A stretch of DNA of 64,000 bases from Prorocentrum cordatum (Eukaryota > Sar > Dinophyceae > Prorocentrales > Prorocentraceae): positions 1-64,000 of the forward strand of contig CAUYUJ010003381.1 of the NCBI GenBank assembly GCA_963575745.1, given 5' to 3'. Every line of letters begins with the position of its first letter. The first letter of the stretch is position 1. A program made the translations under genes and the position numbers. Below the pieces are notes generated by a model, which saw only the letters and a list, made by a program, of their open reading frames with translations, did not search any database and was not told the DNA's origin. Shown piece after piece: positions 1 to 8,599 of the stretch.

Positions 1-83
1 ACACCCCCTCCCACTCCCCTTCTTCCTCCTCCTCCTCCTTCTCCCCCCCCCACCCCCCTCCTCCATCATTCTTCTCACCCCTC
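1..83. repeat. polypyrimidine low-complexity tract
   Basis: Almost pure C/T with many CTCC units. No coding or RNA signal is visible. Confidence 0.8.
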
Positions 84-365
84 ATGCATGCACCAATCCA
101 GCATCCTCCTTCTCGTCGCCCCTCCTTGGCTCGGTTCGGCTGCCACCCTATTTGCTCCCGCGCTTCTCCAGACAGTTCCCTGAGTGACCCCGCCCTCTTA
201 TTCGATCGATCTCCTCCAAGATGGCCCAAAGATGCGCCCAGGAGGCCACCGATATTGGCGCAGGAGGCCCCCAAGAGGCCCCCGAGAGGCCCCCAAGAGG
301 CCCCCCCCGAGGGACCCCACGAGCCCCCCCCCCCCCCCCACCTTCCCCACCACCACTCCCCCACT
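84..365 (-). repeat. R1-family dispersed repeat, left fragment
   Basis: Read on the minus strand this resembles the R1 repeats at 26082-26915 and 46914-47708: it has the same CAAGATGGCCC block, then reiterated CCCAAGAGGCC units. It stops where the retroelement begins at 366 and R1-like sequence resumes at 6465, so the retroelement appears to have inserted into an R1 copy. The short ORFs here are products of the repeat and not genes. Confidence 0.6.
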
Positions 366-443
366 AGTTCAGTGTTCCACACGTCTTTGAATCCCTAGTT
401 GTCGCTGCCCTGCCGTCCATCCATGGCTGTTTGCTCAAAGTCT
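366..443 (+). repeat. split direct repeat A1 (left end of retroelement)
   Basis: These 78 bp match 6194-6271 at every position checked by eye. Similarity stops at both ends: position 365 (t) differs from 6193 (c), and the sequences diverge after 443 and 6271. Confidence 0.85.
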
Positions 444-454
444 TTTTCCAGGGC

Positions 455-988
455 ATGAAGGAAGCCCTGCGACCACTCGTCGAGGCCAGCGCCTCGGGTA
501 TCCGCGAGATTGCTCGCGCGGGCTTCCACGCTGGCGCATCGTGGGCGCTGCTGTCCAGCTGCCCTGCGGCGCCCCCCTGCCCGCCGTACCCGCCCTGCCC
601 CGCGTGCTTCTGCACGCGCGGGGAGGGAGGCGGGGGCGGCGGGGCTCCGGCTGGCGGGGGCGGCGGGGGAGGCAGCCCTCCCTGGTTGGCGGCCGGGGGC
701 GGGCCGGTGTGTGACGCGGTCGCCGACGCGGTCGTGGGGGCGCTGCGCGAGGCGGTGGAAGGCTGTGTCGGCGGGGGAGCCGCGATAGGACTGGCGCTGC
801 TCGCGCTGCTCGCGGGGTTCGGACTCGGACGCCTCAGCCGCGCCGCGTCAGCTCACCTTGAGCCTCGCGATGGCGCTGGTGCCCAGGGGATCCTCGCGGC
901 GGCTTCTCCCGGGCTGCAGAGCGGTGGTGCGCTACGCAGGGGGCGACCTCTGGCACGAGCGGATCCTGCTGTACCCAGCAGCCAGTGA
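455..988 (+). CDS. retroelement ORF-a: Cys/Pro-rich, Gly-rich peptide with a membrane-like segment
   Basis: The ATG at 455 lies 12 bases beyond A1 and opens a reading frame of 177 residues. An N-terminal helix-forming stretch is followed by a Cys/Pro cluster of CPPYPPCPACFC type, then a glycine-rich linker, then a hydrophobic segment (GLALLALLAGFGLGRL) that could span a membrane. A short peptide with this layout precedes the gag-like ORF in dinoflagellate elements I recall. Its 3' part overlaps the gag-like ORF in another frame by about 119 bases. Function is unknown; a membrane or particle role is only a guess. Confidence 0.5.
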   Translation: MKEALRPLVEASASGIREIARAGFHAGASWALLSSCPAAPPCPPYPPCPACFCTRGEGGGGGGAPAGGGGGGGSPPWLAAGGGPVCDAVADAVVGALREAVEGCVGGGAAIGLALLALLAGFGLGRLSRAASAHLEPRDGAGAQGILAAASPGLQSGGALRRGRPLARADPAVPSSQ

Positions 989-2303
989 GACTGCTGGCGC
1001 CGGGCTTCCAGGAACCTGCTGGGTGGTGTACACCCCCGATCGTGACATGTACATCGAGGAGCTTGAAGGAGGGTCGCCCGACGACATCCCCGTCGAGTGG
1101 CTGGAGATGCCGCGGGACTTGCGGCTTCCCAGTGGGCTTGGGCGGGCGTATCGCTTCGAGGAGTCGCCGACGGAGGAGGTGATGAAGGGCCTCTATCGTC
1201 GGGCCTTCTCGGCCGCCCAAGCCGATGCGGAGGCGCGCGGGGTGCAGCTGGAGACGCCGATGGCGGTGCGAACTGCAGCGGGGCGAGACGCGGCCGTGCA
1301 GGAGGCGCTCGGGGCCAACTTCTTCGGGGGCCGACGGATGACGGGCAAGAGACCTCCTCTTGGTCTGGACCTCGGAGGCGACCACGGGGGACACTCTGGA
1401 TCGGTTGCGGCGGCCGCGGAGGGCGTCGGCGACAGCGGCGCCCCGGGGCCTGCGGTTGAGGGGACCAGCACGCCACGGTCGAGCGGCCGTGTATGGCCAG
1501 CTGCCGAGGCCGACGAGCATTGCCGCATCGCTCTGGGAGACGAGTTGGGGCCTCCAGCGCAGTCTCTCTGCGGCAAGGGGCTGTGCCTCGCAGCGCCCGG
1601 GCGAGCCGTGGTGGTGCACCTGACGGGGCTCGACCAGGACTCCTTCGTGATGAGCCTGCGCAGTGGCGAGGGCCACCCCTTGAGCGCTGGCGCCGGGAAC
1701 GGGGGAGGAGGAGATGCCCGAACACTGACGGTGAAGAGTGGGCCGCGGGGCCGAGGCCGAGAGTGGCGCGAGGTCGTGGACGCCTGCGAGGAGGAGGCGT
1801 TTGGTGACTTCCCCGTGGCAGGGCCTCGGTCAGCTTGGTGGTGCTTGGATTTCTTGCGGCGGCGGCGCACCCCTACGGATCATCATATGATGTTCAAGAC
1901 GACGGCGAGGCTCCAGTCGGAGCAGTGGGGGGTGCAGGAGCATGAGCAGCTCATGAAGTATATCGAGCTGGCGGGCACTTATGATCAGCTGGACCTCAGC
2001 AACTGTGCCTTCGCCGAGGCCATTTTTCGGCGGGCGCAGACTATCGAGTGGAGCTACCACGATCGTTTGCGGGAGGCCGACTCGGCTAGCTCCAAGGACA
2101 ACATGAGTCCCGAGGAGTTCTCGGCTTTCAGCGGCTTCAGCAAGGCTGGGGACCTTCTAATGGTGGCCCCTACGCTCCTCGAGTTCGTGAAAGGCCAGGT
2201 CGAGAAGGACGCCGCCATCATGAAGAACATCAGGAAGGCCCGAGAAGAACGAGAGCTCCGCCGCAAAGGTCCCAAAGGGGACGGCGGCGGAGGGAAGTCA
2301 TGA
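870..2303 (+). CDS. retroelement gag-like protein
   Basis: The ORF from the ATG at 870 gives about 477 residues. The N-terminal part (CRAVVRYAGGDLWHERIL ... YTPDRDMYIEELEG) resembles a conserved block of dinoflagellate retroelement proteins. The C-terminal part, from about 1880, contains HHMMFKTTARLQSEQWGVQE and GTYDQLDLSN followed by a helical, charged tail ending in a KGPKGDGGGGKS basic/Gly segment. This is the likely structural, RNA-packaging protein. No CCHC knuckle is visible. The stop codon overlaps the start of the next ORF (ATGA at 2300-2303), a stop-start arrangement compatible with coupled translation. The middle (about 1370-1500) is Gly/Ala-rich and may hold small frameshifts. Confidence 0.6.
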   Translation: MALVPRGSSRRLLPGCRAVVRYAGGDLWHERILLYPAASETAGAGLPGTCWVVYTPDRDMYIEELEGGSPDDIPVEWLEMPRDLRLPSGLGRAYRFEESPTEEVMKGLYRRAFSAAQADAEARGVQLETPMAVRTAAGRDAAVQEALGANFFGGRRMTGKRPPLGLDLGGDHGGHSGSVAAAAEGVGDSGAPGPAVEGTSTPRSSGRVWPAAEADEHCRIALGDELGPPAQSLCGKGLCLAAPGRAVVVHLTGLDQDSFVMSLRSGEGHPLSAGAGNGGGGDARTLTVKSGPRGRGREWREVVDACEEEAFGDFPVAGPRSAWWCLDFLRRRRTPTDHHMMFKTTARLQSEQWGVQEHEQLMKYIELAGTYDQLDLSNCAFAEAIFRRAQTIEWSYHDRLREADSASSKDNMSPEEFSAFSGFSKAGDLLMVAPTLLEFVKGQVEKDAAIMKNIRKAREERELRRKGPKGDGGGGKS

Positions 2304-3748
2304 CGGCGTCGCGGGAAGGAGGCCTGAAGGCGGCCGCCTCCTTCTCGAGCTTCAAGGCCGCCGAGCCCAAGGGCTCTCCTGCATGCTTACCTGGGCGAAT
2401 TCAGTTCGACGGAGTTCCAGACCGTCGAGACCTTTTTCCTGTCCCGCTACTTCGGGACGGCCAGGCTCCAGCAGAGGGCGTGGTGAACCGCTCGGTGCGG
2501 CGCCGGCTTCTGCGGCGCGACGCTCAAGTGGCTGAAGCCAATCGCGCCCTGGGGGCCCTCAATGATCTGGCTGGTCGGCCAGGGGCGCCCGGAGCTCCTG
2601 GCCTGGCGGAGCGGCTACCCCATCGCTTGGTACATGAGCGAGTTCGTCATGCTGCCGCCGCGCTGGGCCCCCCGCCAGCTGGCCTCACTCCCGCAGGAGC
2701 CCTCCGTGAGCTCCGCGGTGCTGGCGTGTACGAGGACATCGACTCGCCAGTCGTCAGCTTCGACGATTCCCTCGTCTCGCTGCCCGAGGCCGGCAACGTG
2801 CCTGTGCCGCTTGGGGAGCTGGTTGCAGGCGTGGGCGATCTAGATGTCGAGGCATCAATACACGAGCAGCTCCTTCCACGCAAGGATGCGGATTCCAACC
2901 TCTCTGAGGCTCCGCGACAGCCGTACATGGATGCTGTCCTTCGCGCTCAGCCACATGCCTATACTGGGTTGGTGCGGCGCTTGCATGCGGCGGGGATGGT
3001 GACTTTCTCTGCCGCGCCACGTGAGAGGTGCGGCCTCTTCTTCGTGCGTAAGAAGTCTGGCAAGCAGCGCATGGTTATTGACTGCCGACGGGCTAACTGC
3101 TGGTTCAAGAGGCCTTCGACAGTCGCGCTGGCGACGGGCTCTGCACTTGGAGAGCTAGCCGTGCCAGAGGGAGAGCAGCTCTACGTCGGTCACGTGGATA
3201 TCTGCGACGCCTTCTATCACTTTGGATTGCCGGAGGCTTTTCGGGACTACTTCGCGCTGCCAGCGGTGAAGGCAGGTGATATGGGGCTGAGTGTCCTAGG
3301 TGGAAGGTCCCTCGCGCCTGGCAGCCGTGTGTGGCCAGTCCTGGCGGTGCTGCCCATGGGCTGGTCGCATGCGCTGTATTGGTGCCAGACCATTCACCGC
3401 GGGATCGTGAGCTCCATCCCCGCGTTGCTCGACGTCCCGTTCATTTCAGACAAGAGTGTAGCGCCGCCGGTGCAGCCACTGGCGATGACCGTATATGTGG
3501 ATAATTTTCTCGCCTTGGGTACAGATCCCGAGGCCGTTTCCCGCGCTGTGAAGCTCGTCAACGCAGCCTTGACGTCCAGAGGGTTACCCACTCATGAGGT
3601 CTGTATGTGTGATCATAACGCCGACATCCTGGGGTGGGAGATTCGTGGGCGAGAGAGAGATTCGACCAAAGAGATCAAGGCTGTGGAGGCTTCGCATGGC
3701 GCTCGATTGTCTTACAAGCAAGGCCGTGGTGAGTCCAAAAGAAGTTGA
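2300..3748 (+). CDS. retroelement reverse transcriptase
   Basis: The ORF starts in the ATGA overlap with gag. Reverse-transcriptase landmarks occur in order: VIDCRRANCWF (about 3070), VDICDAFYHF with the first catalytic Asp (about 3200), LPMGWSHALYWCQ (about 3350), and the active-site box VYVDNFLALG (about 3490), then LGWEI (about 3630). The active-site box reads YVDN where most retroelements have YxDD. Upstream, residues coded about 2380-2475 make better sense in frame 3 (HAYLGEFSSTEFQTVETFF), suggesting a pair of compensating indels. Near 3640 the conserved sequence leaves this frame and continues in the RNase H frame, so RT and RNase H are probably one polyprotein broken by a frameshift. 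Confidence 0.75.
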   Translation: MTASREGGLKAAASFSSFKAAEPKGSPACLPGRIQFDGVPDRRDLFPVPLLRDGQAPAEGVVNRSVRRRLLRRDAQVAEANRALGALNDLAGRPGAPGAPGLAERLPHRLVHERVRHAAAALGPPPAGLTPAGALRELRGAGVYEDIDSPVVSFDDSLVSLPEAGNVPVPLGELVAGVGDLDVEASIHEQLLPRKDADSNLSEAPRQPYMDAVLRAQPHAYTGLVRRLHAAGMVTFSAAPRERCGLFFVRKKSGKQRMVIDCRRANCWFKRPSTVALATGSALGELAVPEGEQLYVGHVDICDAFYHFGLPEAFRDYFALPAVKAGDMGLSVLGGRSLAPGSRVWPVLAVLPMGWSHALYWCQTIHRGIVSSIPALLDVPFISDKSVAPPVQPLAMTVYVDNFLALGTDPEAVSRAVKLVNAALTSRGLPTHEVCMCDHNADILGWEIRGRERDSTKEIKAVEASHGARLSYKQGRGESKRS

Positions 3749-4568
3749 GAAGGTGTTGGGTCATTGTACCTTTGTAGCGCTGCTTTGCCGTGAGCATCTG
3801 TCGATCTTCAGGTCCGTCTATGCTTTTATTCGGCGGCTGGGCCACTGTACCGCGGTCCCTCTCTGGGAGTCCGTCCGTTGGGAGTTAAGTACGTTCTCGA
3901 GTTTGCTGTGTCTGATTTCCAGGAAGCTGCAGGTGTCATGGAGCCCTAAGGTGATGTGCACGGACGCGTCTTTTTGGGGCTTCGGATTGGTCTGCAAGGA
4001 CCTCGACAAGGACCTCGTGGGCTCGATGGGCTGTTTCTCCGAACGGTGGCGCTTCTTGGGCGACAACAAGGTGCTCTCCAGGGCCTGGGCTGCAGGCTCC
4101 CATGACGACGGGATCATGACAAAGCCTCTAGAGAGCTCCAAGGACTTCCAGCAGTTCGTGGGGGATGAGGAGGCTAGCAACGAGGCCCGCACGCGGGCCG
4201 CTGGTCGTCTTCCCGAAGCGGTTCGTGACGAAGGTTGGGCGGTGGTGGGCTCGCACAAGTGGGGATCTCCGCCTGACAACATCGTGGAGGGGGAAGCCAG
4301 GGCTATCGCTTTTGGGGTAAAGCACATCTGCAGATCCACGAAGGCCTTTGACTGTCATCACCTCCTGCTCTCCGACTCCCTCTCGTCCGTCTTGGCTCTG
4401 GGCAAGGGCCGGTCTTCGGCCCCCGGCGTCAGCGGCGCGCTGCGCTCCGTGGCAGCACATGTCGCGGCGACGGGGCTCCGGCTCAGTGCCCGCTGGCTGC
4501 CCAGTGAGTGGAACTTTGCCGACGGACCTTCGCGAGGGCTGCGGCACGCTGGTTATGCTCGTGCTGGA
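3639..4568 (+). CDS. retroelement RNase H and connection domain
   Basis: The frame continues directly from the RT. It shows a connection-like region (KAVVSPKEVEKVLGHCTF), then a Ribonuclease H fold: VMCTDASFWGFGLV (first acidic residue, about 3955), FDCHHLLLSDSLSSVLAL (about 4350, with an acidic residue in SDS) and RWLPSEWNFADGPSRGL (about 4495, with the C-terminal Asp). This order and the W-PSE-N-AD-SR end are typical of RNase H in RT-RH retroelements. It would degrade the RNA strand of the cDNA hybrid. After about 4560 the frame turns into Gly/Pro-rich nonsense, and the likely coding frame shifts by one. I infer an indel; programmed shifting is the alternative. Confidence 0.65.
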
Positions 4569-4569
4569 T

Positions 4570-5208
4570 ACGGCCAGGCTGGAGCGTCGCCGGGCGGCGG
4601 GCCAGGCGGAGGAGGCCCGCTCGGTCCCGCGGAGCCGCGCAGCGCCGCCGAGCCGGGCGACGTCGGCACCGTCGCCTCGGAGGCCTCTCTGCGTCGCCCT
4701 GGCTGGCTCGCCACCGCCCTTCACGGCGCAGGCTACGCCTGCGGCCAACGTGGTGGAGTGGCGGAAGCTGGCCCGGGGCGGAGCCACGCTGGCCGAAGCG
4801 GAGACGCTGGACGCGCCACAGCTGAGCACAGTGCGGACGCAGACAGTGACGTCCAGGTTCCAGCCGGCGGGCGCCGAGACCAACGACTGGCTGGCCGAGC
4901 AAGAGTTACATACGCAGCCGATGCTCTCCCTCGACGGCCAGAGGGGTATCCCACTGGCTCCCGAGGCTGCCGCCGCGCTGGACGACAGACTCGCGAAGAG
5001 GATGTTGGGGCAGTACCTGGAGGGCGTCGACTCCTGGCACGGAGTTCAAATGCTGGCCGCCCTACAATGGTGCGACCCGCGTCTCAGCCGCGACTGGGCC
5101 CGGGTGCTACATCCACTCGTCGGCGGAGAGTCGCGGCCCTGCGAGACGGCAGAGTTCGACGAGAGCCCCGTGTTGGACCGCCTCAGCGTGCTCCGCGAGG
5201 TTCTCTGA
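4570..5208 (+). CDS. retroelement linker, possible remnant of tyrosine-recombinase N-terminus
   Basis: Frame 1 is open here between the RNase H and methyltransferase-like frames. The first third is an Ala/Arg/Pro-rich linker; the later part (WRKLARGGATLAEAETLD, AAALDDRLAKRMLGQYLEGV, GVQMLAALQWCDPRLSRDW) looks like ordinary globular, helical protein. In related dinoflagellate elements, as I recall, a tyrosine recombinase follows RNase H, and the helical block could be its core-binding domain. The catalytic residues are absent and the frame ends at 5208 just before the methyltransferase-like domain, so the recombinase catalytic half seems to be missing. The assignment is tentative. Confidence 0.4.
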   Translation, partial: TARLERRRAAGQAEEARSVPRSRAAPPSRATSAPSPRRPLCVALAGSPPPFTAQATPAANVVEWRKLARGGATLAEAETLDAPQLSTVRTQTVTSRFQPAGAETNDWLAEQELHTQPMLSLDGQRGIPLAPEAAAALDDRLAKRMLGQYLEGVDSWHGVQMLAALQWCDPRLSRDWARVLHPLVGGESRPCETAEFDESPVLDRLSVLREVL

Positions 5209-5216
5209 GGGAGGCT

Positions 5217-5993
5217 CGCTGCCCTGCAGTGCCTGGCTCGCTGACTGTGAGAGTTTTCCTAGAGATTTTTTCAGGCTCTGGGCGCCTCGCACGAGCGATG
5301 GCGCGAAAGGGGTATCATGTGCTTGCGTGGGACATTAAGCACGGGCCCTTGTTTGATCTCCGTGACGTTTCGAGGCAACGTCTGATTCGGGGCTGGATCC
5401 AAGCGGGACTCATCTTAGGTGTGCATCTGGGAACGCCGTGTGGCAGCTGGTCACGCGCCAGAGATATCCAACCTGGTCCTCCCCGTCTCCGCTCGGACAC
5501 ATGTGTCTTAGGCTTGCCCAACTTGATACCGTCGGCACAAGCCGCTGTAGATGTTGGGAATCAGATGATGCGCTTCAGTGTTTCGGTTCTAACCGTCGCC
5601 CGTCGCATGCAGGTGCCGTGTGTGATGGAAAACCCGTCCACCTCTCGACTTTGGCTCGCGCCGCCAGTCGCCTCGCTTGTCAGGTCCACGCGATGGTCTC
5701 TCGTCAGTGCAGATTTCTGCCAGTGGGGTACCCCCTGGCGGAAGCGCACCAGCTTCTTAGGTACTTACATTGATTTGACATCCTTGGTGAAACTGCGCCA
5801 GCGCACTCAAGGCTGCTGCAGTCGTACAGGACTGCCCCACCAAGGTTTGGAGGGGCGTGCGCCCGATCGACGGTTCTGGACCGCCGTAGCCGAGGCGTAT
5901 CCCTCCCGCCTGTGTCAGCAGTTAGCCCGCGCATTCGATGAGGCTATCGTGTGCCGTAAGGTCTCAGCCATGGCGTCCAAATTGTCAATGTGA
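5217..5993 (+). CDS. retroelement cytosine-C5-methyltransferase-like domain
   Basis: The frame is again the RNase H frame. It shows a SAM-binding first strand and loop (RVFLEIFSGSGRLARAMARK, then VLAWDIKHG), a PC-type block LGTPCGSWSRARD in the place of the catalytic Pro-Cys motif of C5 methyltransferases, a VMENPSTSRLW block in the place of the ENV motif, and WRKRTSFLGT. The motif order fits a Dcm/Dnmt-like fold. Retrotransposons that carry DNA cytosine methyltransferases are known from Symbiodinium and Klebsormidium. The domain is short (about 255 residues) and lacks an obvious target-recognition region, so activity is uncertain. It ends with a TGA at 5991-5993. Confidence 0.6.
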   Translation, partial: RCPAVPGSLTVRVFLEIFSGSGRLARAMARKGYHVLAWDIKHGPLFDLRDVSRQRLIRGWIQAGLILGVHLGTPCGSWSRARDIQPGPPRLRSDTCVLGLPNLIPSAQAAVDVGNQMMRFSVSVLTVARRMQVPCVMENPSTSRLWLAPPVASLVRSTRWSLVSADFCQWGTPWRKRTSFLGTYIDLTSLVKLRQRTQGCCSRTGLPHQGLEGRAPDRRFWTAVAEAYPSRLCQQLARAFDEAIVCRKVSAMASKLSM

Positions 5994-6060
5994 CACTCCA
6001 TAAGTAAATGATGACGGCCTTGCGGCCATTCGACTTCGTGTTTTTTGGCACGGTCCGGTG

Positions 6061-6193
6061 TGGCGTGTGCTAACCTCGAGGTGCAAGCTTCTGTCGCACG
6101 CGTCGCTGGTGGCGAGCTCTCTTCCAGAAAAAGTCGGCGTGCCTCGAAGATCGAGGCGCTCCGCGCATGGCAGGTCCAGACAGCTGGGGGTAC
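6061..6193 (+). repeat. split direct repeat B1
   Basis: These 133 bp are repeated at 6332-6464 (B2). They end exactly where A2 begins, with no spacer. Confidence 0.85.
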
Positions 6194-6271
6194 AGTTCAG
6201 TGTTCCACACGTCTTTGAATCCCTAGTTGTCGCTGCCCTGCCGTCCATCCATGGCTGTTTGCTCAAAGTCT
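6194..6271 (+). repeat. split direct repeat A2
   Basis: Second copy of A1 (366-443). It is followed by a 60-bp pyrimidine-rich spacer (6272-6331) before B2. Confidence 0.85.
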
Positions 6272-6331
6272 CCCTCCCTCCCTCCCCTTTTCTCTTTTCT
6301 TTTAATCTGTCCGCGTTTCCTGGCCAGCCCT

Positions 6332-6464
6332 TGGCGTGTGCTAACCTCGAGGTGCAAGCTTCTGTCGCACGCGTCGCTGGTGGCGAGCTCTCTTCCAGAA
6401 AAAGTCGGCGTGCCTCGAAGATCGAGGCGCTCCGCGCATGGCAGGTCCAGACAGCTGGGGGTAC
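6332..6464 (+). repeat. split direct repeat B2 (right end of retroelement)
   Basis: Copy of B1. R1-like host sequence follows it directly, so it is taken as the right end. Confidence 0.85.
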
Positions 6465-6665
6465 AAAAAAATGTCACCAGGAGGCTCCCAAGAGACCCCC
6501 AATACCCCAGGATGCTTCAGGAGGGCCCCCGAGGCACCCGCTACACTACGCTCAAACACACAATTGGTTTTGCCAAGAGGCCCCCGCCATGCGCCCCAAG
6601 AGGCTTTCAAAAAAGCGTTTCAGAGCCATCCGAGGAAACTCAGACAGGCATCCAAGATGCCTCTG
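6465..6665 (-). repeat. R1-family repeat, right fragment
   Basis: Contains GGAGGCTCCCAAGAGACC-type units and a CCAAGAGGCTTTCAAAA block like the reverse complement of the R1 copies at 26 and 47 kb. It is probably the other half of the R1 copy split by the retroelement. Confidence 0.5.
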
Positions 6666-8009
6666 GGTATTATGCTCGCCCTGTCCCTCCTCCTCGTCCT
6701 CCTCTTTCGTTTCCTCCTCCTTCTCCTCATGCTCCTCCTCCTCTCTCTCATCTTCGCCCCCCTCCTCCCCCCTCCTCCTTCTCCTCCTCCTCCTCCACCT
6801 CCTCCCTCCTCATCGAGAGCCCTGCGTGGGCGCTGGAGCCGCTAGGGTGCGATAGATGCATGCGTGGGCGCGGGAGGTAGATACGTCGCCAGCGTCTGCA
6901 TCTCGCTGACCGACGCGCTCTCGCGACGGCGCGGGGGGCGGGCGGGCGGGCATAGGAACAGCGGTGCATCGGGGGGGGGGGGCATGATGCCAGACGGGCT
7001 CACGCCGAAGGTCTTAGCTATGTCTAATTTCTATGTCACGGCAGTCCGCCTCGCTATTCATCTGCCGCCGTCGTCGGCCTTGCCGCCGTCGCCCTTGCTG
7101 CCGCCCGTCGTAGCTCGTCGTCGCTCGTCGTCGTCGTCGTTGTTCGTCATGTTCGTCGCCCGTCGTCGTCGTCGTCGTCGCTCGTCGCTCGTCGCTCGCC
7201 GTCGCTATCGATCGTCGTCGTCGTCGTCGCTCGTCGTCGACATCTTCGGCGCTCGTCAGCGGTTCGGGGTGTTGGCGGCCGCCCGCCCCCCATTGCATGC
7301 CCACGCCTACCCTCTCTCCAGGTCGCTAGTCCGCCCAGCTGCGATGCTGCCGTGCCCCTTATCTGCCCCGCGAGCCCTCGTCGCCATCCTGACCATGGTC
7401 GTTGCCACCGCTGCGTGTGCGTGTTGCTTTCGTCGGCAACGTCAGTGGCCCAATAATAGTCATCGTTTTTTTTCTTCCGCGCGCCCCCCTCCCCCTGGTA
7501 GAGGCAGCGTTGTTCGTGGACATCATGATGGGCATGTCCGCAGGGCGTTGCTGCGACTTGTTCGGCGGGGCCCGAGCGGGCGGGCCCGCGCGCGGGGTGG
7601 GCGGGTTGGAGGCATTGGCAGCGGAGGAAGAGGAGGATGAGGAGGACGACGAAGAGGACCATCACTCCCTCCTCCTCATCATGAGGAGGAGGAGGACGAG
7701 GAGGAGGAGGAGGAGGGGAGTGGAGGAGGAGGATGAGGATGGAAAGGGAGGTGGAGGGGGAGGATGAGGATAAGGATGGGGGATGGGGAAGGGATGCTGC
7801 ATAGGAGGAGGGAAGCGGTGGAGGGAGAGGAGGGGGAGGAGGAGGAGGAGAGGGGAATCGAAGGAGGATGGGGCATGGGGAGGAGGACGAGGAGGAGGCG
7901 GCGGTGGCGACGGCGGAGGAGGGGGAGGGGGAGCTGGCCACCCTCATGTTTCCTCGTCCTCGTCCTCCTTACAGCACCGTGTCTGCAGGGCGCCTGAACT
8001 GAGGAGAGT

Positions 8010-8042
<33 letters not shown>

Positions 8043-8585
8043 CGCGGCGATGACGGAGCTGCGAGGAGGCTAGGGGGAGGGGGGGGGGGGGGGAAACGAG
8101 GAGGATGGTGACGGGGGGGGGAGGGGGGCGATGGGGGTGCTAACCAAGACGAGGAGTAGTTGGGTGACAATGGGCAGGAGGGCGGGCGCGTGGACCGCGA
8201 CCAGGGCGGCGGCGGGGACACGCGCGTTTGGAGGGGGGTCAATGGGGGGTGAGGGGGTGACCACGGGGAACATCATGCCGACGACGAAGGCGGTGGCGAC
8301 GACGGCGATGACGGCGCAGGTGAGGGCGGGGGGGAGTGGGGCGGCGACGACGGCTGGAGAGGAGGATGGTTTCGCAGCCTATCGGCAAACAGGGAAGGGG
8401 AGGCATGCACGCAGCTGGTGGCCAGCGCGACGATGACCGCTGTCGTCGGCGAACGCCGCGGTGGTGGTCAGGCGTGCGCGGCAGGAGTTAGGCACTGGCC
8501 CCGCCTTGTCCTCCGCCAGCCGTTCTGAGTTAAAAACTTCGAAGATGTAACTCCTCAACTGTACCCGCTCCGCCCATACCCGCTG
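6666..8585. repeat. low-complexity region without a supportable gene
   Basis: In order: CTCCTC-rich tract (about 6680-6820), imperfect CGTCGT tract (about 7060-7240), GGAGGA-rich tract (about 7620-7935), an uninterrupted run of 31 G (8012-8042) and further G-rich sequence to about 8360. ORFs here are translations of repeats (Arg/Ser/Pro/Glu/Gly) with no conserved motif. Confidence 0.7.
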
Positions 8586-8599
8586 TGTGAAATAACGTC

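Larger units (their letters stand above)
366..6464 (+). mobile_element. PAT/Ngaro-like tyrosine-recombinase-type retrotransposon
   Basis: The element of about 6.1 kb is bounded by split direct repeats. A1 (366-443) lies at the left end; B1 (6061-6193), A2 (6194-6271) and B2 (6332-6464) lie at the right. B1 abuts A2 exactly, which is what joining the two ends (B2 to A1) in a circular intermediate would give. Inside are ORFs for a Cys/Pro-rich membrane-type peptide, a gag-like protein, reverse transcriptase, RNase H, an unassigned linker and a cytosine-methyltransferase-like domain, in shifting frames. PAT and Ngaro elements of the DIRS order normally encode a tyrosine recombinase; no R...HxxR...Y catalytic core is visible, and the linker may be a remnant of its N-terminus. 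The frame changes suggest a decayed or non-autonomous copy. No target-site duplication is seen, as expected for the DIRS order. Confidence 0.7.
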
